From an uncultured Bacteroidales bacterium (GTDB taxonomy: Bacteria; Bacteroidota; Bacteroidia; Bacteroidales; P3): a stretch of 64,000 nt of DNA. Below are positions 25,927-34,060 of this stretch, piece by piece. The notes under the pieces were generated by a model. That model saw only the letters and a list, made by a program, of their open reading frames with translations. It ran no database searches and was not told the origin of the DNA. Position 1 is the stretch's first letter. Every line of letters begins with the position of its first letter. A program made the position numbers and the translations under genes. The stretch lies in the NCBI GenBank assembly GCA_900316055.1, contig ONBK01000012.1:1-64000 (forward strand), written 5' to 3'.

Positions 25927-26147
25927 ATCGCCCCAGGGGGCTTTCCCGGATCAGCAAAAAATAAATAAGCGGAGCCCGTCGTGGAGTTCCGCATGGGAGG
26001 CGAAAAGATGTAAGAGGGATGAGGGCAGAAGTGTCGCCCCGATGGGGCTCAAAACGATGGGGAACCGTCCGTGTACCGTGGGCACACGCCCACGGCTAAG
26101 ATCTGTCGCCCCCCAAAGGGGGGCTTTATTGAAGCAGCAAAAAACAA
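25927..26147 (+). repeat. direct repeat pair around the REP-like element
   Basis: About 40 bp with pattern TCGCCCC, GGGGGCTTT, then CAGCAAAAAA occurs at 25927-25966 and again at 26106-26147. The second copy is contiguous with the REP-like element at 26031-26123. Confidence 0.65.
26031..26123 (+). repeat. REP-like GC-rich element, copy 2
   Basis: This is the inverted counterpart of 15191-15283. Shared landmarks in order are GTGTCGCCCC, GGGGCTCAA, GTGTACCG, an inverted GGGC/GCCC pair, CGGCTAAGATCTG and CGCCC. Both copies are about 93 bp. Confidence 0.75.
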
Positions 26148-26404
26148 TTTCCTCAAAGACTGAAAGAGGCCGATGGATGATGCATGATCACTGAAAGGGT
26201 GATATGGTTTGCCTACGTGCATCTTTGAATGGGATTAAATGAAGCGAGTCTGCACCGCTGAAATATTTTAATGTAGCGAAAAAGATGTATGAGGTGCTTG
26301 CTTGGGGAATTAAAGGCACCCTGAAAGGGAACCGAACACCACTGGAATAAGATGTAATACCGTGAGGAACACCAAAGGAGGGATAAAGGAGCTGCCGGCT
26401 ACTG

Positions 26405-27019
26405 TTACTGATAGCTGTTCACAGCAGCGGAAATCGTCTTCTTTATCTCATCCCAACCAGTGGAAATGAACATCTTGGGCATCGCCTCTTTTTCGGCATC
26501 GTCAAAGTAGTTGAGGCTGAGGAGAGCTCGGAAAATGGAATAATTAGGATATTTCTGCGAATAGAACGCCAACAAATCGTCCAAACAGTAGTGCTGAAGC
26601 AACTGGTAGATGTCGATGAAGTCTTTCTTTGTACCACGACCCTCAACGGCATTGATTTTCATGGCGGCGATGTCCTTTGGTGATGCAAGGGTGATGCCCT
26701 CACAGCAGACGGGGCCGTCAATCCAAGGATACTGGCTATAGTCGACGATGTCGACCATGATGCCATTCACTATCAGCTGAAGGATGTTCTTGGTTCGGTT
26801 GCGGAGCCGATAAGGCCCCATCTTTTCGACCATGGACAGCAGTTCGTCTTGATCTGCCGCAGGAGTGCCGAAGAAATCAAGGTCGACCGACTGACGGTGG
26901 CCATATTGCAAAGCCAACGATGTGCCTCCCACAAGGCGCATCCCTTGCATTTCGGGCTGTGCGGCGAGACGCTTCAGGAGTTCCAAAGTGTCGGGAAGGA
27001 TTGTCTGAAGTTGTAGCAT
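26405..27019 (-). CDS. AbiEii-type nucleotidyltransferase toxin
   Basis: A 204-aa protein of the AbiEii/AbiGii nucleotidyltransferase family. The signature LVGGTSLALQYGHRQSVDLDFF (about 30-51) carries the GG-T/S motif and the D-x-D metal-binding pair. AbiEii toxins of type IV abortive-infection systems transfer nucleotides to RNA and arrest growth. The gene is shorter than the classical phage-exclusion AbiEii (about 300 aa), like the many short Bacteroidota members. It overlaps the upstream small gene by 46 nt and is surely cotranscribed. That partner is not a recognisable AbiEi repressor. Phage defence here is inferred. Confidence 0.8.
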   Translation of the reverse strand: MLQLQTILPDTLELLKRLAAQPEMQGMRLVGGTSLALQYGHRQSVDLDFFGTPAADQDELLSMVEKMGPYRLRNRTKNILQLIVNGIMVDIVDYSQYPWIDGPVCCEGITLASPKDIAAMKINAVEGRGTKKDFIDIYQLLQHYCLDDLLAFYSQKYPNYSIFRALLSLNYFDDAEKEAMPKMFISTGWDEIKKTISAAVNSYQ

Positions 27020-27291
27020 CGGTAGTCCTCTTTTCGGGTATTGGTGACAAGGCAGACGAAGGCCAGCGCCTCAGGGCGCAGGGTGCGAAGGGTCTTGCAG
27101 TCGTGGGCGATACGGTCGAGACCGTAGTAGTCGCGCACGGTGCGCCAGTCGTCAAGTTCTCCATATTCCAGCACACGCTGTATGAGCTGTGCCGAGTTGC
27201 GCTCGGGATCGAACTGCTCGCGGTCGATATCCCAGAAGAGATAGGACGAGAGGCTGTCTGACAGCTGGTTGGTGTGTGCAATAGTATTCAT
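26974..27291 (-). CDS. DUF6922-like partner of the AbiEii toxin
   Basis: A 105-aa protein beginning MNTIAHTNQLSDSLSSYLFW. It resembles the small DUF6922 proteins that precede AbiEii-type genes in Bacteroidota: YLFWDID, then a helical segment LIQRVLEYGELDDWRTVRDYYG near the middle. It probably plays the antitoxin part. The start at 27291 is chosen because the promoter -7 box at 27302-27309 lies only about 10 nt upstream. Longer readings from 27324 would begin upstream of the transcript, so the message has almost no leader. The family name is from memory of motifs. Confidence 0.6.
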   Translation of the reverse strand: MNTIAHTNQLSDSLSSYLFWDIDREQFDPERNSAQLIQRVLEYGELDDWRTVRDYYGLDRIAHDCKTLRTLRPEALAFVCLVTNTRKEDYRCYNFRQSFPTLWNS

Positions 27292-27301
27292 TTTCAATCT
27301 G

Positions 27302-27333
27302 CAAAAATACGAAAACAATCCCATAATTCCAAA
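27302..27333 (-). promoter_or_regulatory. promoter of the toxin-antitoxin-like pair
   Basis: The minus strand has TTTG (27330-27333), 20 nt, then TATTTTTG (27302-27309). The expected start point is within about 5 nt of the ATG at 27291, implying a near-leaderless mRNA. Confidence 0.7.
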
Positions 27334-27658
27334 TTTTTAAGACTATTATTTTCCAAAAGTTTAATAATCAAAAAGATGAAAATCGGAGCGATAATGTAGA
27401 ATGAATAATGCATAGTGTCTTGCAGATGAAGTCAAAAACAAGCTGTCGCTCCCGAGAAAAATCTGACTGATATGATGCACTATGGGTGTCAGAGGGTCTT
27501 TTGATGAAAAAAACGTACCGTCACCCTGCCATCGCCCTATCATCTCCGACTGTGGTAGGAGATGGTACGGTGTTGGTACGGAGATGGTACGGTGTTGATA
27601 CGGTGTTGGTGGCTTTCTACTACTGATTATCAGCGTATTATAAGTTCATTAAATTATT
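27334..27658. other. gene-free interval with a minisatellite
   Basis: About 325 bp without a credible gene. The main feature is the GGTACGGTGTT minisatellite at 27558-27612. The rest shows no recognisable motif. Confidence 0.5.
27558..27612. repeat. GGTACGG minisatellite
   Basis: The words GGTACGGTGTT, GGTACGGAGAT, GGTACGGTGTT and GATACGGTGTT follow each other with an 11-12 bp period. The array is intergenic. Confidence 0.8.
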
Positions 27659-27690
27659 AATCGCCTCGAACCCAGAGGTTTGAGGCGATT
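27659..27690. terminator. terminator hairpin
   Basis: A 14-bp stem with one G-T wobble (aatcgcctcgaacc / ggtttgaggcgatt) and a 4-nt loop. The T-run is on the plus-strand side, but the gene it most plausibly serves is the minus-strand lipoprotein ending at 27730. Confidence 0.7.
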
Positions 27691-27729
27691 TTTTCGCTTG
27701 TAACGCGCTGATTTCCAATGAAGGGTTTT

Positions 27730-28143
27730 TTAGTAGATTTCGAGGGTGTAGCCGTCGAAATAGGTGCGGTATTCGTAGAGCATGCAGCCTGTGGCGGAGC
27801 CGTCGAGCGGCATTCCGTATTCGGTCTCGAACTTCGAGTGGCAATCGGGGCACTGCAGCACGGCACCGTTCCAGTCGGGGTCGGGGGTGAGACGGACCTC
27901 GTGGCAGTGGGGGCAGGCGCACTCAAAAGCCACAAACTCGGAGTAGGAGGTGCGACGGACGAAGATGCCCTTGTAGCCGCGGTTGATGGTGACGGTGCCG
28001 CCAACGGACATCAAGTCGGCGAAGTCGGGCTGGTAGATGTCGATGGAAGCTCCTTCGCCGAAGGGGGTGTTGCAGAGGTTGTCGCGGGAGCAGGAGGCCA
28101 TCAACAGCAGGCAGCAGGTAGCCAGCAGCAGACTATTTTTCAT
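27730..28143 (-). CDS. Rieske-like lipoprotein with altered ligand pattern
   Basis: A 137-aa lipoprotein: signal MKNSLLLATCC, lipobox MASC, then a Rieske-type [2Fe-2S] fold suggested by the C-terminal LDGSATGCMLYEYRTY and CHSKFETEYG segments. The canonical ligands are CxH and CxxH. Here the pairs read CPHC and CPDCH, so cluster or metal binding may differ (two CxxC pairs could hold iron or zinc). The start MKNSLL at 28143 is preferred to one five codons upstream because it gives a clean signal peptide. The gene overlaps the stop of the preceding M28 gene by 11 nt. Its redox partner is unknown. Confidence 0.65.
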   Translation of the reverse strand: MKNSLLLATCCLLLMASCSRDNLCNTPFGEGASIDIYQPDFADLMSVGGTVTINRGYKGIFVRRTSYSEFVAFECACPHCHEVRLTPDPDWNGAVLQCPDCHSKFETEYGMPLDGSATGCMLYEYRTYFDGYTLEIY

Positions 28144-29140
28144 ACGGAAAATCCCCATAAACGGTTTTCATGGCGACGGTGGCGACGATGCGGAGGGTCT
28201 CCTTGTTGATGGAGTTGATGTCGTCGGCGACGGTATGCCAATGCTCGAAGAAGCTGATATCGCCGTTGTTTTGGACGATATCGACCATGGGAATATGGGC
28301 GATGGTGTTCACGAAATAGTGGTCGTCGAGAATCTCGGAAGTGGACTCTTTCAGGAAGACGTTGCCATATCCGAGGCTTTGGGCTGCGGCCCAGAGGTTG
28401 TCGACGAGACCTGGGGCGAAATAGCGGCTGACACCTTCCTGAGTGAAACGGGGCTTTGAGGTCCCCACCATATCGAAGAGGATGCCGTAGGCATAGGAGA
28501 CATAGGGGGTGTGGCGGTTGTTGGACCAGTACTGCGAGCCGATGCACCAATTGGTCTCATCGTGCGACGGAGCCCATTCGGGAGCTCCCTGGTCTTCGAC
28601 ATCGAAGAAGATGAAGTCGACACCTACTGACGGGCGCATAGCACTCATGATGCGGGCCATCTCCATCAGCGCAGCCACTCCCGAGGCGCCGTCGTTAGCT
28701 CCCGGCACCGGGCTGCGGTGGTTGCTCTCCGAGGGGTCGTGGTCGGCCCATGAGCGACTGTCCCAGTGGGCGGCAAGAAGGATGCGTTTCTCGGCTTGGG
28801 GATTGAGAAGGGCAATGATATTCTTTCCAGGAACGGCGGAACCGTCCCAGAGTACCGCACGGAAGTCCTGCACGATGACGGAGTCGCAATAGCGACCCAT
28901 CTGGTTTGTCAGCCAGACGGCGCATTTCTCCCAGCCTTTGCTGCCGGGGATACGGTTGCCGAAAGAAAGTTGCTTCTCGACAAAGGCATAGGCCGAATCG
29001 GCCGAGAACGCAGGAATGGCCACTTGGGTGTAGTCTATCGCTGTGGTGGCAACGGCATTGCTGTCGGTGTCGCCCTCTTGGTTATTGTTGCAGCCTGCCA
29101 GCGCAAGCAAGCAGGCTGCAATGAGTGCAAGTCGTTTCAA
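28133..29140 (-). CDS. M28-family glutaminyl-peptide cyclotransferase-like lipoprotein
   Basis: A 335-aa lipoprotein (ACLLALAGC). The zinc-peptidase-like M28 domain shows AAHWDSR, PVPGANDGASGV and FFDVEDQG, the pattern of bacterial glutaminyl cyclases. These convert N-terminal Gln of exported proteins into pyroglutamate. In Bacteroidales such an enzyme is useful because many exported proteins begin with Gln after signal cleavage, and several in this window do (mature ends after the AQ motif). An M28 aminopeptidase is the alternative. It is cotranscribed with the downstream Rieske-like lipoprotein (11-nt overlap). Confidence 0.8.
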   Translation of the reverse strand: MKRLALIAACLLALAGCNNNQEGDTDSNAVATTAIDYTQVAIPAFSADSAYAFVEKQLSFGNRIPGSKGWEKCAVWLTNQMGRYCDSVIVQDFRAVLWDGSAVPGKNIIALLNPQAEKRILLAAHWDSRSWADHDPSESNHRSPVPGANDGASGVAALMEMARIMSAMRPSVGVDFIFFDVEDQGAPEWAPSHDETNWCIGSQYWSNNRHTPYVSYAYGILFDMVGTSKPRFTQEGVSRYFAPGLVDNLWAAAQSLGYGNVFLKESTSEILDDHYFVNTIAHIPMVDIVQNNGDISFFEHWHTVADDINSINKETLRIVATVAMKTVYGDFPYEK

Positions 29141-29170
29141 CTTTTATCTTTTATCTGTTAACTCTTATCT

Positions 29171-29734
29171 TTATTTGATGCGCTCAGCGTACTCACCGGT
29201 ACGGGTGTCGACCTTGATGCGCTCGCCTTCCTTGATGAAGAGGGGCACGCGGATCTGGACACCGGGCTCGACGGTGGCGTCCTTCATGGCGTTGGTGGCG
29301 GTGTTGCCGGCGAAACCGGGCTCGGTGTAGGTGACGACGGTCTCGATGAAAGGAGGCAGCTCGCAAATGAGCGGGGTCTCGGTGTCGGCCTCAACGGTGA
29401 TTTCAACGTACTGACCGTCCTTGAGGAACTGCGGGGCGTTGATGATAGCCTCGGGGATATAAATCTGCTCGTAGGTCTCGGTGTGCATGAAGACATGCAT
29501 GTCGCCCTCTTTGTAGAGATAGGTGTAGGGACGACGCTCGACACGCACGATGTCGATTTTGGCACCGCTGGGGAAGGTGTTTTCGAGCATACGGCCAGTC
29601 TTCACGTTGCGCATTTTGGTACGCACGAAGGCGGCTCCCTTACCGGGTTTCACGTGGAGGAATTCAACGATGGTGTAGATGTCGTTGTTGAAATTGATGC
29701 AAAGTCCGTTCTTGATATCGGTCGTTGTTGCCAT
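29171..29734 (-). CDS. efp: translation elongation factor P
   Basis: EF-P of 187 aa with the three beta-barrel domains; it relieves ribosome stalling at polyproline stretches. The loop [12 protein letters not shown] carries the modifiable lysine at position 32. The C-terminal domain has the usual [22 protein letters not shown] motif. It is preceded by the 97-aa membrane protein gene, whose stop is 6 nt upstream, so the two probably share the promoter at 30055-30086. Confidence 0.96.
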   Translation of the reverse strand: MATTTDIKNGLCINFNNDIYTIVEFLHVKPGKGAAFVRTKMRNVKTGRMLENTFPSGAKIDIVRVERRPYTYLYKEGDMHVFMHTETYEQIYIPEAIINAPQFLKDGQYVEITVEADTETPLICELPPFIETVVTYTEPGFAGNTATNAMKDATVEPGVQIRVPLFIKEGERIKVDTRTGEYAERIK

Positions 29735-29739
29735 AAAAC

Positions 29740-30033
29740 TTAAATATTGTTTGATTGTTTGATTGTTTGATTGCTTGAGTTTTTCTTTTTTTCTTCGGCG
29801 AGCAGTTGCGTGAGACGGCGGAGGTCGGCTTTCAGCTGGTCGTTCTCCTCATCGCAAGCTTTGGCGCGGTGGCGTTCCATCATCCAGCGGGTAAAAAGAG
29901 CCAGCGCGACGAGCAGCATGGTGAGCGAGAGTTTGCGTGGGTTGTCGCTCAGCATAAAATAGACTGCCGTGGCACCAAGAATCAGCACGTAGGAGGCTAA
30001 CTCATAAAGTCTTATCGCAGTTTTGTGACTCAT
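29740..30033 (-). CDS. small two-helix membrane protein with repeat-encoded tail
   Basis: A 97-aa protein with two predicted membrane helices (about 12-28 and 34-50), then a charged coiled coil ([20 protein letters not shown]) and the tail [10 protein letters not shown]. The tail and stop codon are encoded by an octamer array of ATTGTTTG type (29746-29779). The LptB tail at 46580 ends in the same KQSNNI for the same reason. The family is unrecognised. It sits between its own promoter and efp. Confidence 0.65.
   Translation of the reverse strand: MSHKTAIRLYELASYVLILGATAVYFMLSDNPRKLSLTMLLVALALFTRWMMERHRAKACDEENDQLKADLRRLTQLLAEEKKKNSSNQTIKQSNNI
29746..29779. repeat. octamer array (ATTGTTTG type) at a gene's 3' end
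   Basis: Four units, ATTGTTTG three times and ATTGCTTG once, encode the C-terminal NQTIKQSNN of the 97-aa membrane protein. Confidence 0.9.
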
Positions 30034-30054
30034 TTGTTAATTGATTTGAAGATG

Positions 30055-30086
30055 CAAAGATACGCACTTTTTTAATATAGAACAAA
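30055..30086 (-). promoter_or_regulatory. promoter of the small membrane protein and efp
   Basis: The minus strand has TTTG (30083-30086), 20 nt, then TATCTTTG (30055-30062), 22 nt before the ATG at 30033. Confidence 0.8.
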
Positions 30087-30088
30087 AA

Positions 30089-32221
30089 TTATTTTTCGAG
30101 GTCACCGTCGCGGATAATCAAATGATTGGTGGTCATGCGAATCATGTAGGATTGGATGATGGCTTTAAGGCGGAGGGTCATGCAATCAGCGATTGTTTGA
30201 ATGTCTGATTGTTTGATTGTTTGTGTTTCAAGAAGGTTGTTTTTCTGCAGGGGATCGTCGACATAGTTGTAGAGGGCTGTGGATTGCTGGCCGTCGAACT
30301 GCAGGAGATAGTTTCCTTCGACATATTGGTAGATGCCGTTGCAGTAGTTGACAGCCCAACCACGATTGCCGGATTGCTTGATTGCTTCTTCGCTATTTTG
30401 ATTTACTTCAGCGGTGCTCAAGGCCGTTCCCTGTGGTCGGACGGGATTGTTTGAGTAGGTGGTGTCCAGGAGGTTTTTCCCGAAGGCTATATAGGGTTTT
30501 TCGTATCCGAGAATAGAGAGGAGGGTGGGCATAATATCAATCTGCTGTGCGACAATGGGCTGCATACCACGCGGCAGTTCGCCGGAGGGGTCGTAGATGG
30601 CAATGGGTACGGAGAAGAGACCTAACGAGGTGCGGTATTCGTCTTTTTCGGTGGTGTTGGTATGATCGGCAGTGATAACGAAGAGGGTGTTGTTATACCA
30701 AGGCTGTTTAGAGGCGGTCTCGAAGAAGCGACGGAGGGCGTTGTCGGTGTAACGTATGCATTTATGTATGGGCAGTGTTCCTTCGGGGAAACAGCTGCGA
30801 TAATGCTCGGGAATTTGATAGGGGTGATGGGATGAGGCGGTGAAGACTGCGGTGACGAAGGGTTCCTTCATATCGCTCATAGTGAGGGCATAGTATTGCA
30901 GGAATGGTTCATCCCAGATGGCCCAGGTGCCATCGAAGTCGTTGTCGCCACCGAATCGTGCATCGGCATCGTATTCGTCGCGTCCGTAGTAGCGTTGAAA
31001 GCCTGTGGTACGAGCGAAAGCCTGAAAGCCCATGGAGCCGTTTTCCGCCCCATGGAAGAAAGCCGACGAGTAGCCTTCGTCGGCGAGGAGGCCCGCAATA
31101 CCACTGATGTCATTAAGGGATGCAGGGGTGGTGAAAAAGGGCTCGACGAACATGGGAATGGAGGAGAGGATGGAGGGCATTCCGTCAATGCTCTTGCGTC
31201 CGTTGGCAAAGGAATACCGGAAGGTGAGCGAGTGGGAGGCGAGGGAGTCGAAGAAGGGGGTGTAGGAGACATATTGAGTGCGTGAGTGCGTGAGTGCGTG
31301 AGTGCGTGAGTTGTTAAAGTAACCTGAGTATTCGCGGCCGAAACTCTCGACAATGAGGACAACGACGTTTTTTTTGTTGAATCGTGTTATTGCTTGATTA
31401 TTTGAGTGGAGGGGAGAATAGAGGGCGTCCATCTCGGCTTCCGTCATATAATGGGGGGTGGTGAAGGGTTTCTTTCCGATGGTGCGGATAAGGGAGAAGG
31501 GGGTGTTAAGGACAATGGCGGCCTCGGTGGGGCTGTTGACGTACTGGTTGGCATTGCTGATGGTGATGGGGCGCACCGCAGTGGTGAAGCCTCCACGCAT
31601 CCCACCAATGGCCAGGGGGATGAAGAGCAGAAGGGAAAGGGTATTGATGAGGTAGTACTTAATGCATAATTGCTTGAATGCTTGAATGCTTGAGTGAGTA
31701 GATGCGGGTTTGACGTAGAAGAGTACCATGATAGCCACAAGGAAGAGGAAGAGTAGGAGGAGATACCAATGGTTGAGAATTTCGGTGAAGAGGATTCCAC
31801 CGAGATTGCCTTCGTTGGAGAATTCGCTGAAGAAAGTGGCCGTGGTGCGACGTCCAGTGAAACGCGAATAGACGGCGTCGGAGAGGTTCAAGAAGATGGC
31901 GAGGGTGTTGACGGTGACATAGATGTATTTGCAAAGGGTGTGCCACCACGGACGCTCTTTGAGGTGAACGGGTAGCAGCATGAGGACAATCCAAAGAGCG
32001 TGGGTGTAAAAGATAGCAGCGGTATCGAAACGTAGACTACCCGCAAGGAGGTCGCTCGTCGTGAGGGCACCCCATCCTGCGCCGAAGAGATCCCAGTTTT
32101 CAAGCACAAAGGCCACCCGCGTAATCATATAGATAATGTACGCAAAGGCAAGGTTGATGAGGACAGCCAACAGGTTGCTGAAAGGGAATCCTCCTATCCG
32201 CGGAAAGAATAGCTTTTTCAT
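30089..32221 (-). CDS. LTA-synthase-like sulfatase-fold phosphotransferase
   Basis: A 710-aa inner-membrane protein with about five N-terminal membrane helices (to about 205) and a periplasmic alkaline-phosphatase-fold domain. Metal and catalytic residues visible are Glu292 (LIVESFGREY), Ser344 in GRKSIDGMPS at the nucleophile position, and ITADHTNTTEK near the C-terminal third. Such enzymes move phosphoglycerol or phosphoethanolamine to envelope glycans; the substrate here is unknown. It is the last gene of an operon with MBOAT and SGNH genes, suggesting polymer decoration. At least five short octamer arrays lie in frame (near residues 175-185, 272-280, 303-316, in the segment with NQNSEEAIKQSGN, and in ETQTIKQSDIQTI). 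Confidence 0.82.
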   Translation of the reverse strand: MKKLFFPRIGGFPFSNLLAVLINLAFAYIIYMITRVAFVLENWDLFGAGWGALTTSDLLAGSLRFDTAAIFYTHALWIVLMLLPVHLKERPWWHTLCKYIYVTVNTLAIFLNLSDAVYSRFTGRRTTATFFSEFSNEGNLGGILFTEILNHWYLLLLFLFLVAIMVLFYVKPASTHSSIQAFKQLCIKYYLINTLSLLLFIPLAIGGMRGGFTTAVRPITISNANQYVNSPTEAAIVLNTPFSLIRTIGKKPFTTPHYMTEAEMDALYSPLHSNNQAITRFNKKNVVVLIVESFGREYSGYFNNSRTHALTHSRTQYVSYTPFFDSLASHSLTFRYSFANGRKSIDGMPSILSSIPMFVEPFFTTPASLNDISGIAGLLADEGYSSAFFHGAENGSMGFQAFARTTGFQRYYGRDEYDADARFGGDNDFDGTWAIWDEPFLQYYALTMSDMKEPFVTAVFTASSHHPYQIPEHYRSCFPEGTLPIHKCIRYTDNALRRFFETASKQPWYNNTLFVITADHTNTTEKDEYRTSLGLFSVPIAIYDPSGELPRGMQPIVAQQIDIMPTLLSILGYEKPYIAFGKNLLDTTYSNNPVRPQGTALSTAEVNQNSEEAIKQSGNRGWAVNYCNGIYQYVEGNYLLQFDGQQSTALYNYVDDPLQKNNLLETQTIKQSDIQTIADCMTLRLKAIIQSYMIRMTTNHLIIRDGDLEK
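30191..30229. repeat. octamer array inside the LTA-synthase-like gene
   Basis: Units GATTGTTT, GAATGTCT, GATTGTTT and GATTGTTT are read in frame on the minus strand as part of ETQTIKQSDIQTI. Confidence 0.85.
31276..31312. repeat. octamer array GAGTGCGT x4 inside the LTA-synthase-like gene
   Basis: Four exact copies of GAGTGCGT (31276-31307) plus GAGTT are read in frame as NSRTHALTHSRTQ, just after the metal-binding ESFGREY strand. Confidence 0.9.
31670..31701. repeat. octamer array (ATGCTTGA type) inside the LTA-synthase-like gene
   Basis: Units TTGCTTGA, ATGCTTGA, ATGCTTGA and GTGAGTAG are read in frame as STHSSIQAFKQL, in the loop between membrane helices. Confidence 0.85.
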
Positions 32222-32224
32222 ACC

Positions 32225-34060
32225 TTAGAATTGAAAATAGATGAAAGGTTGGGGTCCGGCGGTGACAAACTGGTAGAGCACTACGGCTGTGACGACGCAT
32301 ACGGCGGCGATGAGCCACAGGGGCATGGAGGCGAACCAAATGCGATAGCGGCGCTTGAAGCGTGTGGGGAGCCAGTGGACAATCATTCCGATGACGAAGA
32401 CAAGGAAGACATTCCAGTAGTTGGCAAGGATAGCAGGAATCTGCGAGAGTTCCCAATGGGAGCCTATCTGCTCGACCATCATGGATGCCGTCTGCCAAGC
32501 CTGTTCGTTAGCCTCCGCAGGGTCGAGGTTCGAGCCCGAGCGGAAGAAGAGTCGGGTGAAAGAGATGAAGACGAAAGTGATGGCGACGGCCCATGCAGTG
32601 GATAGTTGAGAGTTGAGAGTAGGGACTTGGCAGAAACGTTTGAGGAGGAACACTATTGTGAAGCCAATGAGGAGGGTGAAGATGCAATAGTAGAGGAGGT
32701 TGAGAAGCGGAAGGTCGGTAGTATGACTGGCAATGCCGAGGGAGACGGTGGCGAGGAACAGCACGAGGAGCCGAAAACGCCAGGGGCAACCTTTCCACCA
32801 TTTAAAAACGAGGATGCCGAGTCCGTTCAATCCTCCCCAGGTGATAAAGTTGAAGGAGGAGCCGTGCCAGAGGCCACCGAGAAGCATGGTGTCCATGTTG
32901 TTGACATTGGTGCCCAAGGTCTTGCGATGTGAAGGCCGGAAGAAATAGAGGAGCAGGATGACGGCAATGATGGCCACCACGGCAATGGTGAATCCCGTTA
33001 TCTTCAAACGGAAAGCGGCAATGAGCAGAATGGCAAAGAGGATGCAATAGGAGGTGACGCCCGAGGTACGATTGCCACCAAGTGGTATATAGAGGTAGTC
33101 GCGTAGCCAGCGCGAGAGCGACATATGCCAGCGACGCCAAAAGTCAGTGGGGTTCTGCGCCTTATAGGGCGAGTTGAAGTTGACAGGCAGGTAGAAGCCC
33201 ATAAGCATTGCCACGCCGATGGCAATATCGGTATAGCCCGAGAAGTCGGCATAAACCTGCAGGGAGTAGAGCATCAGTCCCGAGAAATTCTCGAAGGGGG
33301 TGAAGAGATTGGGGTTTTCGAAGATGCGATCCACGAAGCAGGCGGCAAGATAGTCGGCAAGGACCAGTTTTTTTATCAATCCGTTGACAATCCAAAAGAT
33401 GGCGATGCCGAACTGGCGGCGGGAAAGGAAGAAGGGTTTGTAGAGCTGCGGGACGAATTGATCGGCACGAAGGATAGGACCGGCGACAAGCTGGGGGAAG
33501 AAAGCGGTGTAGAAACCAAAGTCGAGGATGTTGGAGACGTGAGGAATCTTGCGTTTGTAGACGTCGACGATATAACTGATGTTCTGGAAGGTAAAGAAGG
33601 AAATGCCGACGGGGAGGAAAATCTTGATGGCGATGGAGTATTCTGTGCCGAAAGTGGCGTTGAAGATGTCAGTGAAAAAATAGGCGTACTTGAAGAAACA
33701 GAGGATGCCGAGGTTGACTGCAACACCGATGGTGCGCAGGAACTTGCGTCGGGCGGTGGAGAGGGAGTGGTCCATGCCGATGCCGAGCGACCAGCCCAAG
33801 AGGGTGGAGAAGATGAGCAGCAGAACGAAGAGACCCGAGGTCTTGTAATAAAAGAAGAGACTGAAGAAGAATAGATAGCCGTTTCTAAAGACACGCTTGA
33901 TGGGCGAGAAGGAAGAATCCTTTTTCTTATAGGAGACGATGAATGAGAAGAAGAGATAGATGATGAAAAAGAGGACCCAGAAATGAATCTGGGTGAAAAG
34001 CAGCGGGTGGTCGTCGTTGAAGGCGAAGAGGCTGGCGAGATATGCGGGGATGTCGTTCAT
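32225..34060 (-). CDS. MBOAT O-acyltransferase (AlgI-like)
   Basis: A 611-aa polytopic membrane protein of the MBOAT family. The signature GGLWHGSSFNFITWGGLNG carries the catalytic His near residue 398. Earlier blocks FPQLVAGPILRADQFVPQ and DFSGYTDIAIG are also typical. AlgI/DltB-type members pass acyl groups across the inner membrane to periplasmic SGNH proteins that acetylate polysaccharide. Two SGNH genes lie directly upstream, the nearer overlapping by 4 nt (ATGA), which supports that role. A short in-frame repeat-like segment (VPTLNSQLSTAW) lies in a loop of the C-terminal half. Confidence 0.88.
   Translation of the reverse strand: MNDIPAYLASLFAFNDDHPLLFTQIHFWVLFFIIYLFFSFIVSYKKKDSSFSPIKRVFRNGYLFFFSLFFYYKTSGLFVLLLIFSTLLGWSLGIGMDHSLSTARRKFLRTIGVAVNLGILCFFKYAYFFTDIFNATFGTEYSIAIKIFLPVGISFFTFQNISYIVDVYKRKIPHVSNILDFGFYTAFFPQLVAGPILRADQFVPQLYKPFFLSRRQFGIAIFWIVNGLIKKLVLADYLAACFVDRIFENPNLFTPFENFSGLMLYSLQVYADFSGYTDIAIGVAMLMGFYLPVNFNSPYKAQNPTDFWRRWHMSLSRWLRDYLYIPLGGNRTSGVTSYCILFAILLIAAFRLKITGFTIAVVAIIAVILLLYFFRPSHRKTLGTNVNNMDTMLLGGLWHGSSFNFITWGGLNGLGILVFKWWKGCPWRFRLLVLFLATVSLGIASHTTDLPLLNLLYYCIFTLLIGFTIVFLLKRFCQVPTLNSQLSTAWAVAITFVFISFTRLFFRSGSNLDPAEANEQAWQTASMMVEQIGSHWELSQIPAILANYWNVFLVFVIGMIVHWLPTRFKRRYRIWFASMPLWLIAAVCVVTAVVLYQFVTAGPQPFIYFQF

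Larger units (their letters stand above)
25438..26404. other. gene-free interval with promoter and repeats
   Basis: The 967 bp between the SPFH gene and the AbiEii gene hold the island promoter and its leader and a heptamer array GTGAAAC/GTGAAAT (25812-25832). Further along are a 12-bp direct duplication ATAACGAAAACG (25881-25904) and the REP-like elements described separately. From about 26200 to 26404 there are only loosely repeated words such as AAGATGTA. I see no credible gene. Confidence 0.6.
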
